The notes under the pieces were generated by a model, which saw only the letters and a list, made by a program, of their open reading frames with translations, did no database searches and was not told the DNA's origin. DNA of 64,000 bases, taken from CAZKAP01 sp964550895. GTDB lineage: Bacteria > Bacteroidota > Bacteroidia > Flavobacteriales > Flavobacteriaceae. The translations under genes were made by a program, and so were the position numbers. The stretch spans positions 1-64,000 of the forward strand of contig CAZKAP010000003.1 of NCBI GenBank assembly GCA_964550895.1. The letters are read 5' to 3'. Below are positions 54,839 through 63,273 of the stretch, piece after piece (the first letter of the stretch is position 1; every line of letters starts with the position of its first letter).

Positions 54839-56236
54839 TTAATCCAGTACTATGGGAAGTCCGAAATAGAATTCGAGGATTTTAAGGCGGAAAATATAAT
54901 CGTATTTGGTGCGAATGGCCGTGGCTTCCGCATTGTCGAGCCGTGCCTGGGCCTGGCCGTAATCGAAGGCATTCAGCAATCCATTTTCGTAGCGCTGGCG
55001 GGCATATTCCAAAGCCACGCGTCGGGCCTCTACAGTCTTCAACGCCGCATCGTACGCCAGGTAGAAGGTTTCCACATCCACATAGGCCTGATTGATGGCA
55101 TTCTCCAGATCGAGTTTGGTTTGTTCGAGTTGCAATTTGCTCTGCAGCACGCCAAGCTTGGCCCGCTTTACATTATTCCGGGCCGAATTTCCATTGAACA
55201 GGGGAATATTCATTTGAAACCCATAGGATATCCCATCGTTGTTCTCCAACTGCGCAACAAAATCCGGTCGAAACACCACGAAATCGTCTGCCGGATTATT
55301 GGGATCCTGATCCGGGTTGGGTGCGATCTGAAAGGCATCGGTCGCAAAGGTATTGTAATTGAAAAAGGCACTCAGTGTGGGATAGTAGGAACCCCGGGCT
55401 ATCGCCAAATCCTTCTCGGCCACTTCTACGTTGGTCTCGGCGAACTTGATATCGTTCCGAAACGACAGGGCCTTCTCGAAGATCACCTTGGGGGTATTCT
55501 TCAGGATTTCGGAAGCTGGAACGTTGTAGGTATCTTCCGCCAACTGGAAGTTTTCGTAATCCGTAATCTGCAGGAGCTGGGCGAGGTTAATCCGGGATAT
55601 AATCACCAGACTCTCCGTATTGGTAATCTGCTGCAACTGAGTGGCGGCAGTGGCCTGCACCTCAAGCAAGTCGCCCTCAGGGGCGGCTCCTTCGGCTACC
55701 AGGTTCCTTACCCGTTCCAGGTCGTTCTTGGTAACCTCGTACTGCGCCCGGGCCACGTTAAGAGCCTCCTTGTTAGAGATGACCTGCAGATACGCATTGG
55801 CCACATTCAGTCGGATATCGTCCTTCAGGTCTTCCAACCGGTAGCGGCTCGCAATCGTATTGAGCTTGGCGCGCGAGGCCCTGTTGAAGTTACGGAGTCC
55901 GTCGAATAGGGTATATCCGACATTCAGGTTGGCCGAACCGGATAGAATCTCACCCACGGTATTGGTCTGGGTCTGCGGATCCAGGATCAGACCCCGGCTT
56001 TCCCGAGCCGAAATGGAACCGTTCAGGTTGGGCAAGAAGTTACCCAGGGCGTCGGACTTGGCGATGGCCGCATTCTCCAGGTCGAGTTCGAACTGCTCCA
56101 CAGTCAGGTTATTATCGATAGCGTACATCACGCACTCCTCCAGGGTCCATTTCTTCTGGGCATGCAAACCGGATCCCAGGAGAACCGCAAGCAAAAGGGT
56201 AAAGGCGTATTTATGGTATGATTTTATTATGATCAT
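54839..56236 (-). CDS. TolC-family outer-membrane efflux protein
   Basis: 465 residues with a signal peptide (LLGSGLHAQ). Two OEP repeats with long helices (AIAKSDALGNFLPNLNGSIS, the NIPLFNGNSARNN strand and coiled-coil stretches). Outer-membrane tunnel for the MacAB-like exporter encoded immediately upstream; last gene of the five-gene operon, 12 bp after the adaptor gene. Confidence 0.92.
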   Translation of the reverse strand: MIIIKSYHKYAFTLLLAVLLGSGLHAQKKWTLEECVMYAIDNNLTVEQFELDLENAAIAKSDALGNFLPNLNGSISARESRGLILDPQTQTNTVGEILSGSANLNVGYTLFDGLRNFNRASRAKLNTIASRYRLEDLKDDIRLNVANAYLQVISNKEALNVARAQYEVTKNDLERVRNLVAEGAAPEGDLLEVQATAATQLQQITNTESLVIISRINLAQLLQITDYENFQLAEDTYNVPASEILKNTPKVIFEKALSFRNDIKFAETNVEVAEKDLAIARGSYYPTLSAFFNYNTFATDAFQIAPNPDQDPNNPADDFVVFRPDFVAQLENNDGISYGFQMNIPLFNGNSARNNVKRAKLGVLQSKLQLEQTKLDLENAINQAYVDVETFYLAYDAALKTVEARRVALEYARQRYENGLLNAFDYGQAQARLDNAEATAIRTKYDYIFRLKILEFYFGLPIVLD

Positions 56237-56248
56237 CAGTTGTGGTCT

Positions 56249-57388
56249 TTATTCGTTGTTTTCCGCATCTTCCTCTTCCTCATCGCCCTTCTTGATAGGT
56301 TGGGTCTTGTTCCATTCCTTGACCTTGTCTTCCTCGGTCAGGCCCGAAATGATCTCTACATTAATGCCATCGGACAGCCCAATTTCAATATCGCGACGTT
56401 CGAATTTCCCCTCTTCGTTAAGGACTTCGACATAGGGCTCATTCGTGGATCGATCGAACTGTAGCAGGGCCTCCTGTATCACCAGGACGCTGTCTCTGCT
56501 TTCCAACACGAAGGAGGCATTGGCACTGTAGCCGGCACGAATCTGGAATTCCTCATCCAGAGACACTTCGCCTTCGATCTTAAACTGAACGGCCCCCCCT
56601 TCATCCGTACCCTTGGGAGCAACGAATCGAAGAGTGGCCTCGTACTCCTTATCTTCAATGGCCCCCATGGTAATAGTCAGGGGCATACCGACCTTAAGCT
56701 TGCCCACCTCGCCCTCGTCTACCTGGCCTTCAAATATCATTTTACTCAGGTCGGCCAATATGGCCACGGTGGTACCGGCGTTGAAGTTATTACTCTGTAT
56801 CACCTGATCCCCTATTTTCACCGGAATCTCGAGTATGGTTCCCGACACCAGGGCACGAATATTGGTATTGGCCTCGGTGATTCCGCCGGCAGTTCCCCTG
56901 CGGATGATCTGGTAATCGGCCTTGGCATTCTTGAGCTCCTGCTCCGCACGATCATAAGTCAGCTGCAGGTTCAGGTAGTCCTGGCTCGAGATCACGCCTT
57001 TATCGTAAAGCGCCTTGCTGCGATCGTACTCGATCTTGGCATTGTTCCGGGCGAGTTCAGCGTTCCGCACCCTGCCCTGGGCCTGATTCAGAGCCTGCTC
57101 GTTAGGTACCACCTTGATAATGGCGATCAGGTCTCCACTCTTGACTTTGTCCCCCTCTTTCTTGAGGATTTTATCGACGATACCGGTGATCTGGGGTTTG
57201 ATCTCCACCTCGTCTTCGGGTACTACACTGCCGGTAGCGACCGTTTTCTTCTCTATACTGGAGATAAATGGGGAGTAGGTCTCGTATTGAACGGACCCTT
57301 TGCTGTTTGAACTGATAAAGAACGAAGCAGCGGCAAGACCTCCTACCACCAGGACGACTATCGCGAATATTATCAGAAACTTCTTCAT
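56249..57388 (-). CDS. Periplasmic adaptor (MacA/RND-type membrane fusion protein)
   Basis: 379 residues. N-terminal membrane anchor (about 5-25), biotinyl-lipoyl-like halves (VEIKPQITGIVDKILKKEGD ... VSGTILEIPVKIGDQV), an alpha-hairpin (about 90-165) and a beta-barrel domain. Acidic C-terminal tail (GDEEEEDAENNE). Bridges the ABC transporter to the TolC-like tunnel. Confidence 0.92.
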   Translation of the reverse strand: MKKFLIIFAIVVLVVGGLAAASFFISSNSKGSVQYETYSPFISSIEKKTVATGSVVPEDEVEIKPQITGIVDKILKKEGDKVKSGDLIAIIKVVPNEQALNQAQGRVRNAELARNNAKIEYDRSKALYDKGVISSQDYLNLQLTYDRAEQELKNAKADYQIIRRGTAGGITEANTNIRALVSGTILEIPVKIGDQVIQSNNFNAGTTVAILADLSKMIFEGQVDEGEVGKLKVGMPLTITMGAIEDKEYEATLRFVAPKGTDEGGAVQFKIEGEVSLDEEFQIRAGYSANASFVLESRDSVLVIQEALLQFDRSTNEPYVEVLNEEGKFERRDIEIGLSDGINVEIISGLTEEDKVKEWNKTQPIKKGDEEEEDAENNE

Positions 57389-57424
57389 TAGACTGGGTAT
57401 TTGTTGTTGTTATGCAATCTGTTT

Positions 57425-58690
57425 TTATTCTTCTCGTAATGCCTCTATAGGCCGGATTCTCAGTGCCCTCTGCGCAGGTATTAGTCCGATAAGGGTACTG
57501 AATACGACCATGATCACCAGGGCCACTATCACAAAGGGAATAGGAACCGTCGGATTTGTATAGGGGAAATCCGTCAGGTCCTTTGTGGCCCTATCGACCA
57601 GCCAAAGCACCAGCGCCCCAAACGAAATGCCGTATATACCCGAAATCAGGGTCAGCACCGTACTCTCGAGTATGATCAGTGTTCGAACCTCGACGGGTTT
57701 GGCCCCCAGGGCCCGTCGCACACCGAGTTCCTTGGTACGCTCCCGGACGGAAATCAGCAGTATGTTCCCGATGGAGATCACTCCGGCCAATATGGTGGCA
57801 ACCCCAATGATCAGGGAGAGCAGCGTCATGCCCGAGGAAAAATTCTTGATGTTGTTAAATATCGCGCCCAGGTTTACGGAGGAAATCGCCACCTCGTCCG
57901 TCGGATCGATGTCCTTCTCGAATTTCAGGACCGCCTTGATGTCTTTCTCGACCTGGACCACGTCCGAGCTGTCGTAAGCCGCAATCAGCATCCAGTTTAC
58001 CCGATCCCCGGTATTGTATAACTTCCGGTACGTATTGAACGGGATGTAGATGTCCGTATCGGCGGAAAACGGACTGGATTGAATAAATTTCTGGACACCG
58101 ATCACCTGGAAACTCACCCCGTCGATCTCGATAAATTCGCCCACGGCCTTCTCCCCTTTTTCGAAGAGCTCGGCCTTGGCGCGTTCGCCAATCACACAGA
58201 CCTTACGCTCGTACTTCATGTCATCGTCATTGATGTAGCGACCGCCCTCATAAATGTCGCGGGTGGCGATTTTCAGAGACACAGGGGATTCCCCGTAAAC
58301 GGCATAGCTTCCCTGTTGCAAGCCGCGCTTGATCACACCACCGGGGCTTCCGAATATCCCTTTGGCATTGGATGGGGCAATGAATTCGATATCCGGCACC
58401 CGCTTTTTGAGCAGGCTCAGGTCCTCGATCCGGATGGGAACAAAGCGGCCCTTCTTAAAACCCGCGTAGGGTTTGCTGGTGCGCTGTGCCCAGACGAACA
58501 TCGTATTGATCGCCGTGCGTTCAAATGCCCGGTCGAATCCATTGTCCAGACCCTTGGCTGCACCGGACATGGTGATGTACACAAAGATTCCCCAGAAAAC
58601 ACCGAACATCGTCAACAGGGTGCGCACCCAGTTGCTTCCGATGGAATTGAAGATTTCCTGCCAGGTATTTAAGCTAAAGAGTAGTTTCAT
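57425..58690 (-). CDS. MacB-type ABC transporter permease (1)
   Basis: 421 residues. One N-terminal helix, a MacB periplasmic core domain (about 45-290) and three C-terminal FtsX helices (about 300-405), ending RIRPIEALREE, a tail shared with the second permease. No ATPase domain is fused, unlike E. coli MacB. Directly follows permease 2 with no gap. Confidence 0.92.
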   Translation of the reverse strand: MKLLFSLNTWQEIFNSIGSNWVRTLLTMFGVFWGIFVYITMSGAAKGLDNGFDRAFERTAINTMFVWAQRTSKPYAGFKKGRFVPIRIEDLSLLKKRVPDIEFIAPSNAKGIFGSPGGVIKRGLQQGSYAVYGESPVSLKIATRDIYEGGRYINDDDMKYERKVCVIGERAKAELFEKGEKAVGEFIEIDGVSFQVIGVQKFIQSSPFSADTDIYIPFNTYRKLYNTGDRVNWMLIAAYDSSDVVQVEKDIKAVLKFEKDIDPTDEVAISSVNLGAIFNNIKNFSSGMTLLSLIIGVATILAGVISIGNILLISVRERTKELGVRRALGAKPVEVRTLIILESTVLTLISGIYGISFGALVLWLVDRATKDLTDFPYTNPTVPIPFVIVALVIMVVFSTLIGLIPAQRALRIRPIEALREE

Positions 58691-59920
58691 TTATTCGCTT
58701 CTCATGGCCTCAACGGGCTGGATTCGGGCTGCCCTGCGAGCGGGGATCATCCCCGCCAGGATTCCGCAGACGATTAACAATACCGTGGCCGATATGGCAA
58801 ACCGCCCACTCACGTAAGGATCTTCGATGAAGTAGTCACTCAGTACATCCCCCATATTCTCCAGGATAAGTACGCCTATACCCATGCCTATAAAACCGAA
58901 GATGATGGTAATTACCGAGGCCTCCAGTAGGATGATTCCAATGATGTCCCTGGGACGGGCCCCTACCGCCTTGCGGATACCGATCTCACGGGTACGCTCC
59001 TTGACCACGAACACCATGATGTTTCCGATAGCCACAATTCCGGCGATGATCGTTCCTATAGCGAAGGAGAGTGCGATCATCCCCAGGGCCCCTGCAAACT
59101 GCTGATTGCGCTCATAGTCACTGGCGATATTGCGTACGAAAATGGCCCGTGTATCGTCGGGGTTTATAAACTTCTTGTCCCTCAGGAAATTCAGGACATT
59201 ATTCTGGAAAGCGGTGGCTATCTGAGCGCTGATGCCGGGCTTGAACAAGATGATCAGGAAATCGACTTTATCGGTACTCTTCTCGATTCGCTGGACTGTC
59301 TTGTACGGTACGTAAATGATGCGTTCGGCATTATCCCCGTCGTCGTCCTGAAAGACCCCAACCACCTGAAAAGCGATTCCGCCTATATCCAGGTAGGTCC
59401 CGATAGGGTCCTCATCCCCGTACAGGTCCTTGACCACCATACGCCCGATCACGCATACCTTAGTCCGGTCCTTAAGATCCTTGTCGTTGATGAAGCGCCC
59501 CTTCATCATTATGGTCTGTTCTACTATGCGGTGGGAAGGAGCTACGCCCTGGGTGGTATAGTTGTTGGATTCCTGCTTGTAGCGCACCAAATTCCCCCGT
59601 GAAATCCTGGGGGAAACGGCCGAAAGGAAATTGGCGAAGTTCTCCTGTATATCGGCTATATCGGAATTCTCGAACTCGATACGCCGATTGGATTCGTATC
59701 CCTTGAACGGTATGGAAGTACGTCCGGGAAAGAAGTAGATTACGTTGGTGGGGTTATTTCCGAAGAACTTGTCGAAGGTATTCTTCAGGCCGTTGGTCAG
59801 GCCGACCAGGATAACGACGATAAAAATACCCAGGGCCATGGTAAAGCCCGTGAGGAACGTCCGGAGCTTGTTCTTCCGGAGCGTAGAGTAGATTTCTTTC
59901 CAGGCCTCCAGACTAAACAT
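58691..59920 (-). CDS. MacB-type ABC transporter permease (2)
   Basis: 409 residues with the same layout as permease 1 (core domain, then three FtsX helices; ends RIQPVEAMRSE). The two permeases are diverged (different core sequences), so the transporter is probably a heterodimer rather than the MacB homodimer. The start overlaps the ATPase gene by 8 bp. Confidence 0.92.
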   Translation of the reverse strand: MFSLEAWKEIYSTLRKNKLRTFLTGFTMALGIFIVVILVGLTNGLKNTFDKFFGNNPTNVIYFFPGRTSIPFKGYESNRRIEFENSDIADIQENFANFLSAVSPRISRGNLVRYKQESNNYTTQGVAPSHRIVEQTIMMKGRFINDKDLKDRTKVCVIGRMVVKDLYGDEDPIGTYLDIGGIAFQVVGVFQDDDGDNAERIIYVPYKTVQRIEKSTDKVDFLIILFKPGISAQIATAFQNNVLNFLRDKKFINPDDTRAIFVRNIASDYERNQQFAGALGMIALSFAIGTIIAGIVAIGNIMVFVVKERTREIGIRKAVGARPRDIIGIILLEASVITIIFGFIGMGIGVLILENMGDVLSDYFIEDPYVSGRFAISATVLLIVCGILAGMIPARRAARIQPVEAMRSE

Positions 59921-60614
59921 GCGGTGTAACTCTTACCTGTTCGACCTTCTCGTCCTTTACAATCACCCCATCTTTGAGGTAAACGATTCGCTTACACATG
60001 TGGGCGATATCGTCCTCATGTGTGACGACCAGTATGGTGTTTCCCTCATCGTTGATCTTCTGGATCAGGGCCATAACCTCATGGGATGTAGTGCTGTCCA
60101 GGGCCCCTGTGGGCTCATCGGCCAGTAGTACCTTAGGCTCAGATGCCATGGCACGGGCGATGGCCACGCGCTGCTTCTGTCCACCGGAAAGCTCGCCGGG
60201 AAGGTGCTTGGCCCATTCCCTAAGGCCCACCCTTTCCAGGTATCCCATCGCCTTGCGGTTGCGCTCCTTACGCGCCATCCCCTGATAATAGAGGGGCAAT
60301 GCCACGTTCTCCAGCGCAGATTTATAATTGATCAGATTAAACGACTGGAAAACGAAGCCCAGAAACTTGTTGCGATACTCCGCCGCTTTGGTCTCGTCCA
60401 GATTTTTGATGGGAACTCCATCCAACTCGTAGATCCCGGAATCGGCGCTATCCAGTATGCCGATGATGTTTAACAGGGTCGACTTTCCCGATCCGGAGGA
60501 TCCCATAATGGCCACAAGTTCGCCCGATTCCACCGTAAAGTCGATACCCTTGAGAACATGCAGGGAATTCGAGCCCATTTGGTAGGATTTGTGCAGGTCT
60601 TTGATTGTAATCAT
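59913..60614 (-). CDS. ABC transporter ATPase (MacB/LolD type)
   Basis: 233 residues. Walker A GSSGSGKST, Q-loop GFVFQSFNLI, signature LSGGQKQR, Walker B VLLADEPTGALDS and switch His in VVTHED. First gene of the operon ATPase, permease 2, permease 1, adaptor, TolC. The substrate of such exporters is often a peptide, antibiotic or lipoprotein. Its start is about 180 bp from the end of the C39 peptidase gene. Confidence 0.95.
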   Translation of the reverse strand: MITIKDLHKSYQMGSNSLHVLKGIDFTVESGELVAIMGSSGSGKSTLLNIIGILDSADSGIYELDGVPIKNLDETKAAEYRNKFLGFVFQSFNLINYKSALENVALPLYYQGMARKERNRKAMGYLERVGLREWAKHLPGELSGGQKQRVAIARAMASEPKVLLADEPTGALDSTTSHEVMALIQKINDEGNTILVVTHEDDIAHMCKRIVYLKDGVIVKDEKVEQVRVTPHV

Positions 60615-60790
60615 CTGGCGCTTTATTTTGTTAAGGGGAACGTCCTTCCCATAAGACTCTCGAGCTACCGAGGTGTTACCTGAATTATCTTAATATTTTG
60701 TTAACACACACTAAAATTCAGGCTTCGACGGACGAACGGCTTATTTCTACCGACCAACTGCATATGCCCCTCCGATGTTCCGTTTCTTGT

Positions 60791-61267
60791 TTAACGGTTC
60801 TCGAGCGTACAGAGTACAAAGTTACCCGTCCATCTTCGAATACGTGTGTAATTTGAGTTAAATCGAAGTCGGCCTACTGCAGGATCCATAAGCCAACATC
60901 CGTTCCTTTCCGCTTCGTACCGGACCGCATAGTGTAGCGAATTCGATGGTCCGCCCAGGATCAGGATAACGGGCATAGTTAGACAAAGTCCCTCTAGTCC
61001 AGCTTGGACCGCCCGGGGGTCAACCCACATACTCCGGGTCTGCACGCCCCATTTCTCCAAAGCAGCTTCCAAATCGATGAGACGGGTTCCCCCGGCTCCT
61101 GTACGGCAGGAGTTATACACCTCATCGTAGCCCACCTGTATACCGAAAAACCTGAAAACCGAAACCGCACAGGCGGGTCCGCAATCGGCGCGGGCCCTTT
61201 GTCGGACTTCCACGCCGAGACGGCGAAGATCATGAGGCCTTTGGAAATTGCCACCCCATCGAAACAA
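60791..61267 (-). CDS. Stand-alone C39 (double-glycine-type) peptidase
   Basis: 158 residues. Peptidase C39 fold: oxyanion Gln23, catalytic Cys29 in QRARADCGPAC, His112 in SNSLHYAV and Asp128 in MDPAVG. C39 domains normally head ABC exporters and cut leader peptides after Gly-Gly; here there is no transporter part. The best start is TTG at 61267 with AGG seven bases upstream; no in-frame ATG precedes the catalytic block. It is 14 bp downstream of the 75-residue gene with which it shares a promoter. The separate MacAB-like exporter begins just downstream and could supply export. Confidence 0.85.
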   Translation of the reverse strand: MFRWGGNFQRPHDLRRLGVEVRQRARADCGPACAVSVFRFFGIQVGYDEVYNSCRTGAGGTRLIDLEAALEKWGVQTRSMWVDPRAVQAGLEGLCLTMPVILILGGPSNSLHYAVRYEAERNGCWLMDPAVGRLRFNSNYTRIRRWTGNFVLCTLENR

Positions 61268-61281
61268 TTGAAACCTGTTTT

Positions 61282-61509
61282 CTATTTACCGTATAAAACG
61301 AAAAAGGAAGAAACCCTGCGGTAGAACATGTATTCGAGTACCCAGCGATAAAAGGGACGGGCTATGCGGTATCGGACGGTATTGGAATCGATCAATCGGA
61401 AGAGATAAACGCTGACATAGCGATCCCTGAGCATTTTTCGGATTGAACGGTCCTGATACGCGGGAAGATAGGACTGTTCGAAGTCATAAAAAACTGAACC
61501 TAAACGCAT
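61282..61509 (-). CDS. 75-residue Tyr/Arg-rich protein, unknown, paired with C39 peptidase
   Basis: Aromatic (Tyr, Phe, Trp) and Arg residues make up about 40 percent, no signal peptide and no Gly-Gly motif. The ATG at 61509 lies about 25 bases after the transcription start predicted from a consensus promoter at 61541-61568. Co-transcribed with the C39 gene. It could be a substrate, an adaptor or an inhibitor of the peptidase. Real-gene status rests on the promoter and tight spacing. Confidence 0.6.
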   Translation of the reverse strand: MRLGSVFYDFEQSYLPAYQDRSIRKMLRDRYVSVYLFRLIDSNTVRYRIARPFYRWVLEYMFYRRVSSFFVLYGK

Positions 61510-61540
61510 TAATCGTAATTCTGCTTCATCCGCAACAGAT

Positions 61541-61568
61541 CAAAGATATAACTCTTTAAACAAAACAA
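61541..61568 (-). promoter_or_regulatory. Consensus Bacteroidota promoter for the 75-aa/C39 unit
   Basis: -33 TTG at 61566-61568, 17-nt spacer, exact -7 TATCTTTG at 61541-61548 (minus strand). This is the best promoter match in the window. Confidence 0.7.
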
Positions 61569-61664
61569 GTCTGAATACTCGACGGGAGGCTAAGAAGTTA
61601 TCCACCAAAGGAACCCATCTCCGGTGTATGCTTTTGTCTCGGTTCCGAGGGCAGCGGGTTAAGC

Positions 61665-61695
61665 AAAAGATTGGCCAGCATAGCGCCGGCCAATC
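61665..61695 (-). terminator. Rho-independent terminator ending the M50/small-ORF transcript
   Basis: Read on the minus strand, an 11-bp stem (61685-61695 with 61669-61679, one G-T pair), loop of five, then TTTT (61665-61668). It begins five bases after the stop of the 47-residue frame and lies upstream of the next promoter. Confidence 0.8.
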
Positions 61696-61699
61696 CCCA

Positions 61700-61843
61700 T
61701 CAGTCATGATCACAGTCTATATGATAGAGCTTCCTGCCGTAATTGAAGCTCTTCACATACAGTTCAAGTATGGCTACGGTCCAGTTCGGACGGATAAATC
61801 CAGCGCGGATATCCATCCTTTCTTCCATGGAAAGCACTCGCAT
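61700..61843 (-). CDS. 47-residue peptide, candidate precursor
   Basis: ATG at 61843, stop at 61700. The peptide starts MRVLSMEERMD, contains a mixed aromatic/basic middle (FIRPNWTVAILELYV, FNYGRKLY) and ends HIDCDHD, with its only Cys four residues from the end. The frame stops five bases before a strong terminator and starts 10 bases after the preceding tiny frame, which argues that it is translated. No homologue recognised. A C-terminal Cys/Asp/His-rich core would suit a modified peptide, but this is inference. Confidence 0.5.
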   Translation of the reverse strand: MRVLSMEERMDIRAGFIRPNWTVAILELYVKSFNYGRKLYHIDCDHD

Positions 61844-61853
61844 ATGAACCCGG

Positions 61854-61988
61854 CTAGTGGTCACTTACTGATGATTCATAAATGAACCCGGTCATGGTCC
61901 CTATAAGCACGGCATCTATGGCCAGCATGACCACCAATGGAATAACCGGCAATGGTCTCAGTTCGGATTGGGCAGTTGATACAATCAA
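61854..61988 (-). CDS. Tiny hydrophobic (single-span) peptide
   Basis: 44 residues from a TTG at 61988, or 24 from the ATG at 61928. The peptide has one hydrophobic stretch (LPVIPLVVMLAIDAVLIG) and a polar end YESSVSDH. It lies 46 bp after the M50 gene and 10 bp before the 47-residue frame on the same transcript. May be a membrane microprotein or precursor; could also be chance. Confidence 0.35.
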   Translation of the reverse strand: MIVSTAQSELRPLPVIPLVVMLAIDAVLIGTMTGFIYESSVSDH

Positions 61989-62034
61989 TAGTCTACGGAT
62001 TTATTCTTTTCCTACTCTTTTCAGGATTTTCGGC

Positions 62035-63273
62035 TTACTCCTTGGTCGAAGCGCTTCGGGATCCCGGGAAGCCAACGACTCTTCTAAAGTAATGTCCCGG
62101 ACTGTAGATTTCATTCGCCCGCATCAGATACCTAATCAGGACGATGGACAAAAGGGCGAACGGGTACAGTCGGGGTAAAAGCGAAGCGATCGTATTCTCT
62201 GTATCGCCCGGATGAATCGCTGCCTGCAGCAGTAGAGTCATCACGCCGGAGTCATAACTTTGATATACAGCGTATAACAATCCAACAAGAAATAATGAAA
62301 CCGCCAGGTAATGCAGTAAACCGAGTAGCGCAAGTAGCCGTGAATTCCCTGGATGCAGCCATATACGAGGGTTTTTAAGCCTCCTCGCCAATTCGACCCT
62401 CGCCCGTTCATTCAGCCGGTCTACTCCGGTCAGATCCGTGAGTACCCAATAGCCATCTCCCCTGACTAATGGGTTCAGGTTCCAGAGCGACCGGAGCAGG
62501 ATAAGGACCGCCGCCAATTTCCCGGAACCGAAGCCCCATAACTCCGAGGCTGTAAGGAGTGCCGCGCAAAAGGCCCATTCGAAATAAATCCCCGCCAGGT
62601 TAACGTGTACCCTCTTCCGCGGACTCAAACGCCAGGCATCCGTCACATCGGAAAACATCACCGGGAACACCAGATACAACCCGCCGCCTATAATACCGGG
62701 ACGCCCACCGTAGTACAGGAGGGCCGAGGCATGTCCGAATTCGTGCAACAATACCGAGCAGGCCGTGATAAGGAGTTCTGCCGGCCAATTGAGTTCTTCC
62801 GGGTCGAGCTGAACCGGATGGGACATCCAAAGACTGACAGTCAGCCATAGCACGACCATCAGCACTGCCGGCCATGCATGCAGGAAGCTGAACAGCCGGC
62901 TCGCAGCCGCCACCCGCTGCCTATCCAGAAGGGTAAACCCCCAAAGGAGATAAGGTGGAATAGTCCCCTCGGGAGCCGGAGGCGGTTCGTCTAAGAAGAG
63001 CCCCTTGTTTCGGAAGCGGGAATCGTAAATACGAAGGACATCTTCCTCTTCAAGACGAGTGCCCAGCTCGGCATTCAGCGCCGGAGCGACCTGGTGAAGG
63101 GACCTGTTCGACCGGAGGAGTCTCAGGAAAAGATAGCCTGACAGGTTCGTTTTCAAATATGTGGATGCTCCTTCTTTCCAGACCAGCCACTTTCCCGGTC
63201 CCACGGGCTTGAACCGTACGGCAGGGTCGAGCTGTAGCTTCGGTACCGATGCCTGTTTATCCGTATAAGGCAT
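62035..63273 (-). CDS. M50-family membrane metalloprotease with PqqD-like N-terminus
   Basis: 412 residues. Residues about 18-95 resemble a PqqD/RRE-type domain (KPVGPGKWLVWKEG, NLSGYLFLRLL, VAPALNAEL), the peptide-binding module of many RiPP enzymes. Then six or more membrane helices with the zinc site HEFGH (177-181) and the third ligand in NLNPLVRGDGYW (Asp273). This is the YydH-like branch of site-2-protease relatives that occur in peptide-modification loci. Its start overlaps the cyclase-like gene by 17 bp. Confidence 0.85.
   Translation of the reverse strand: MPYTDKQASVPKLQLDPAVRFKPVGPGKWLVWKEGASTYLKTNLSGYLFLRLLRSNRSLHQVAPALNAELGTRLEEEDVLRIYDSRFRNKGLFLDEPPPAPEGTIPPYLLWGFTLLDRQRVAAASRLFSFLHAWPAVLMVVLWLTVSLWMSHPVQLDPEELNWPAELLITACSVLLHEFGHASALLYYGGRPGIIGGGLYLVFPVMFSDVTDAWRLSPRKRVHVNLAGIYFEWAFCAALLTASELWGFGSGKLAAVLILLRSLWNLNPLVRGDGYWVLTDLTGVDRLNERARVELARRLKNPRIWLHPGNSRLLALLGLLHYLAVSLFLVGLLYAVYQSYDSGVMTLLLQAAIHPGDTENTIASLLPRLYPFALLSIVLIRYLMRANEIYSPGHYFRRVVGFPGSRSASTKE

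Noticed and set aside
61628..62178. Plus-strand frames of 85 and 98 residues opposite the small-ORF region
   Set aside because: They run through the minus-strand terminator and the 3' end of the M50 gene and have no promoter on that strand.
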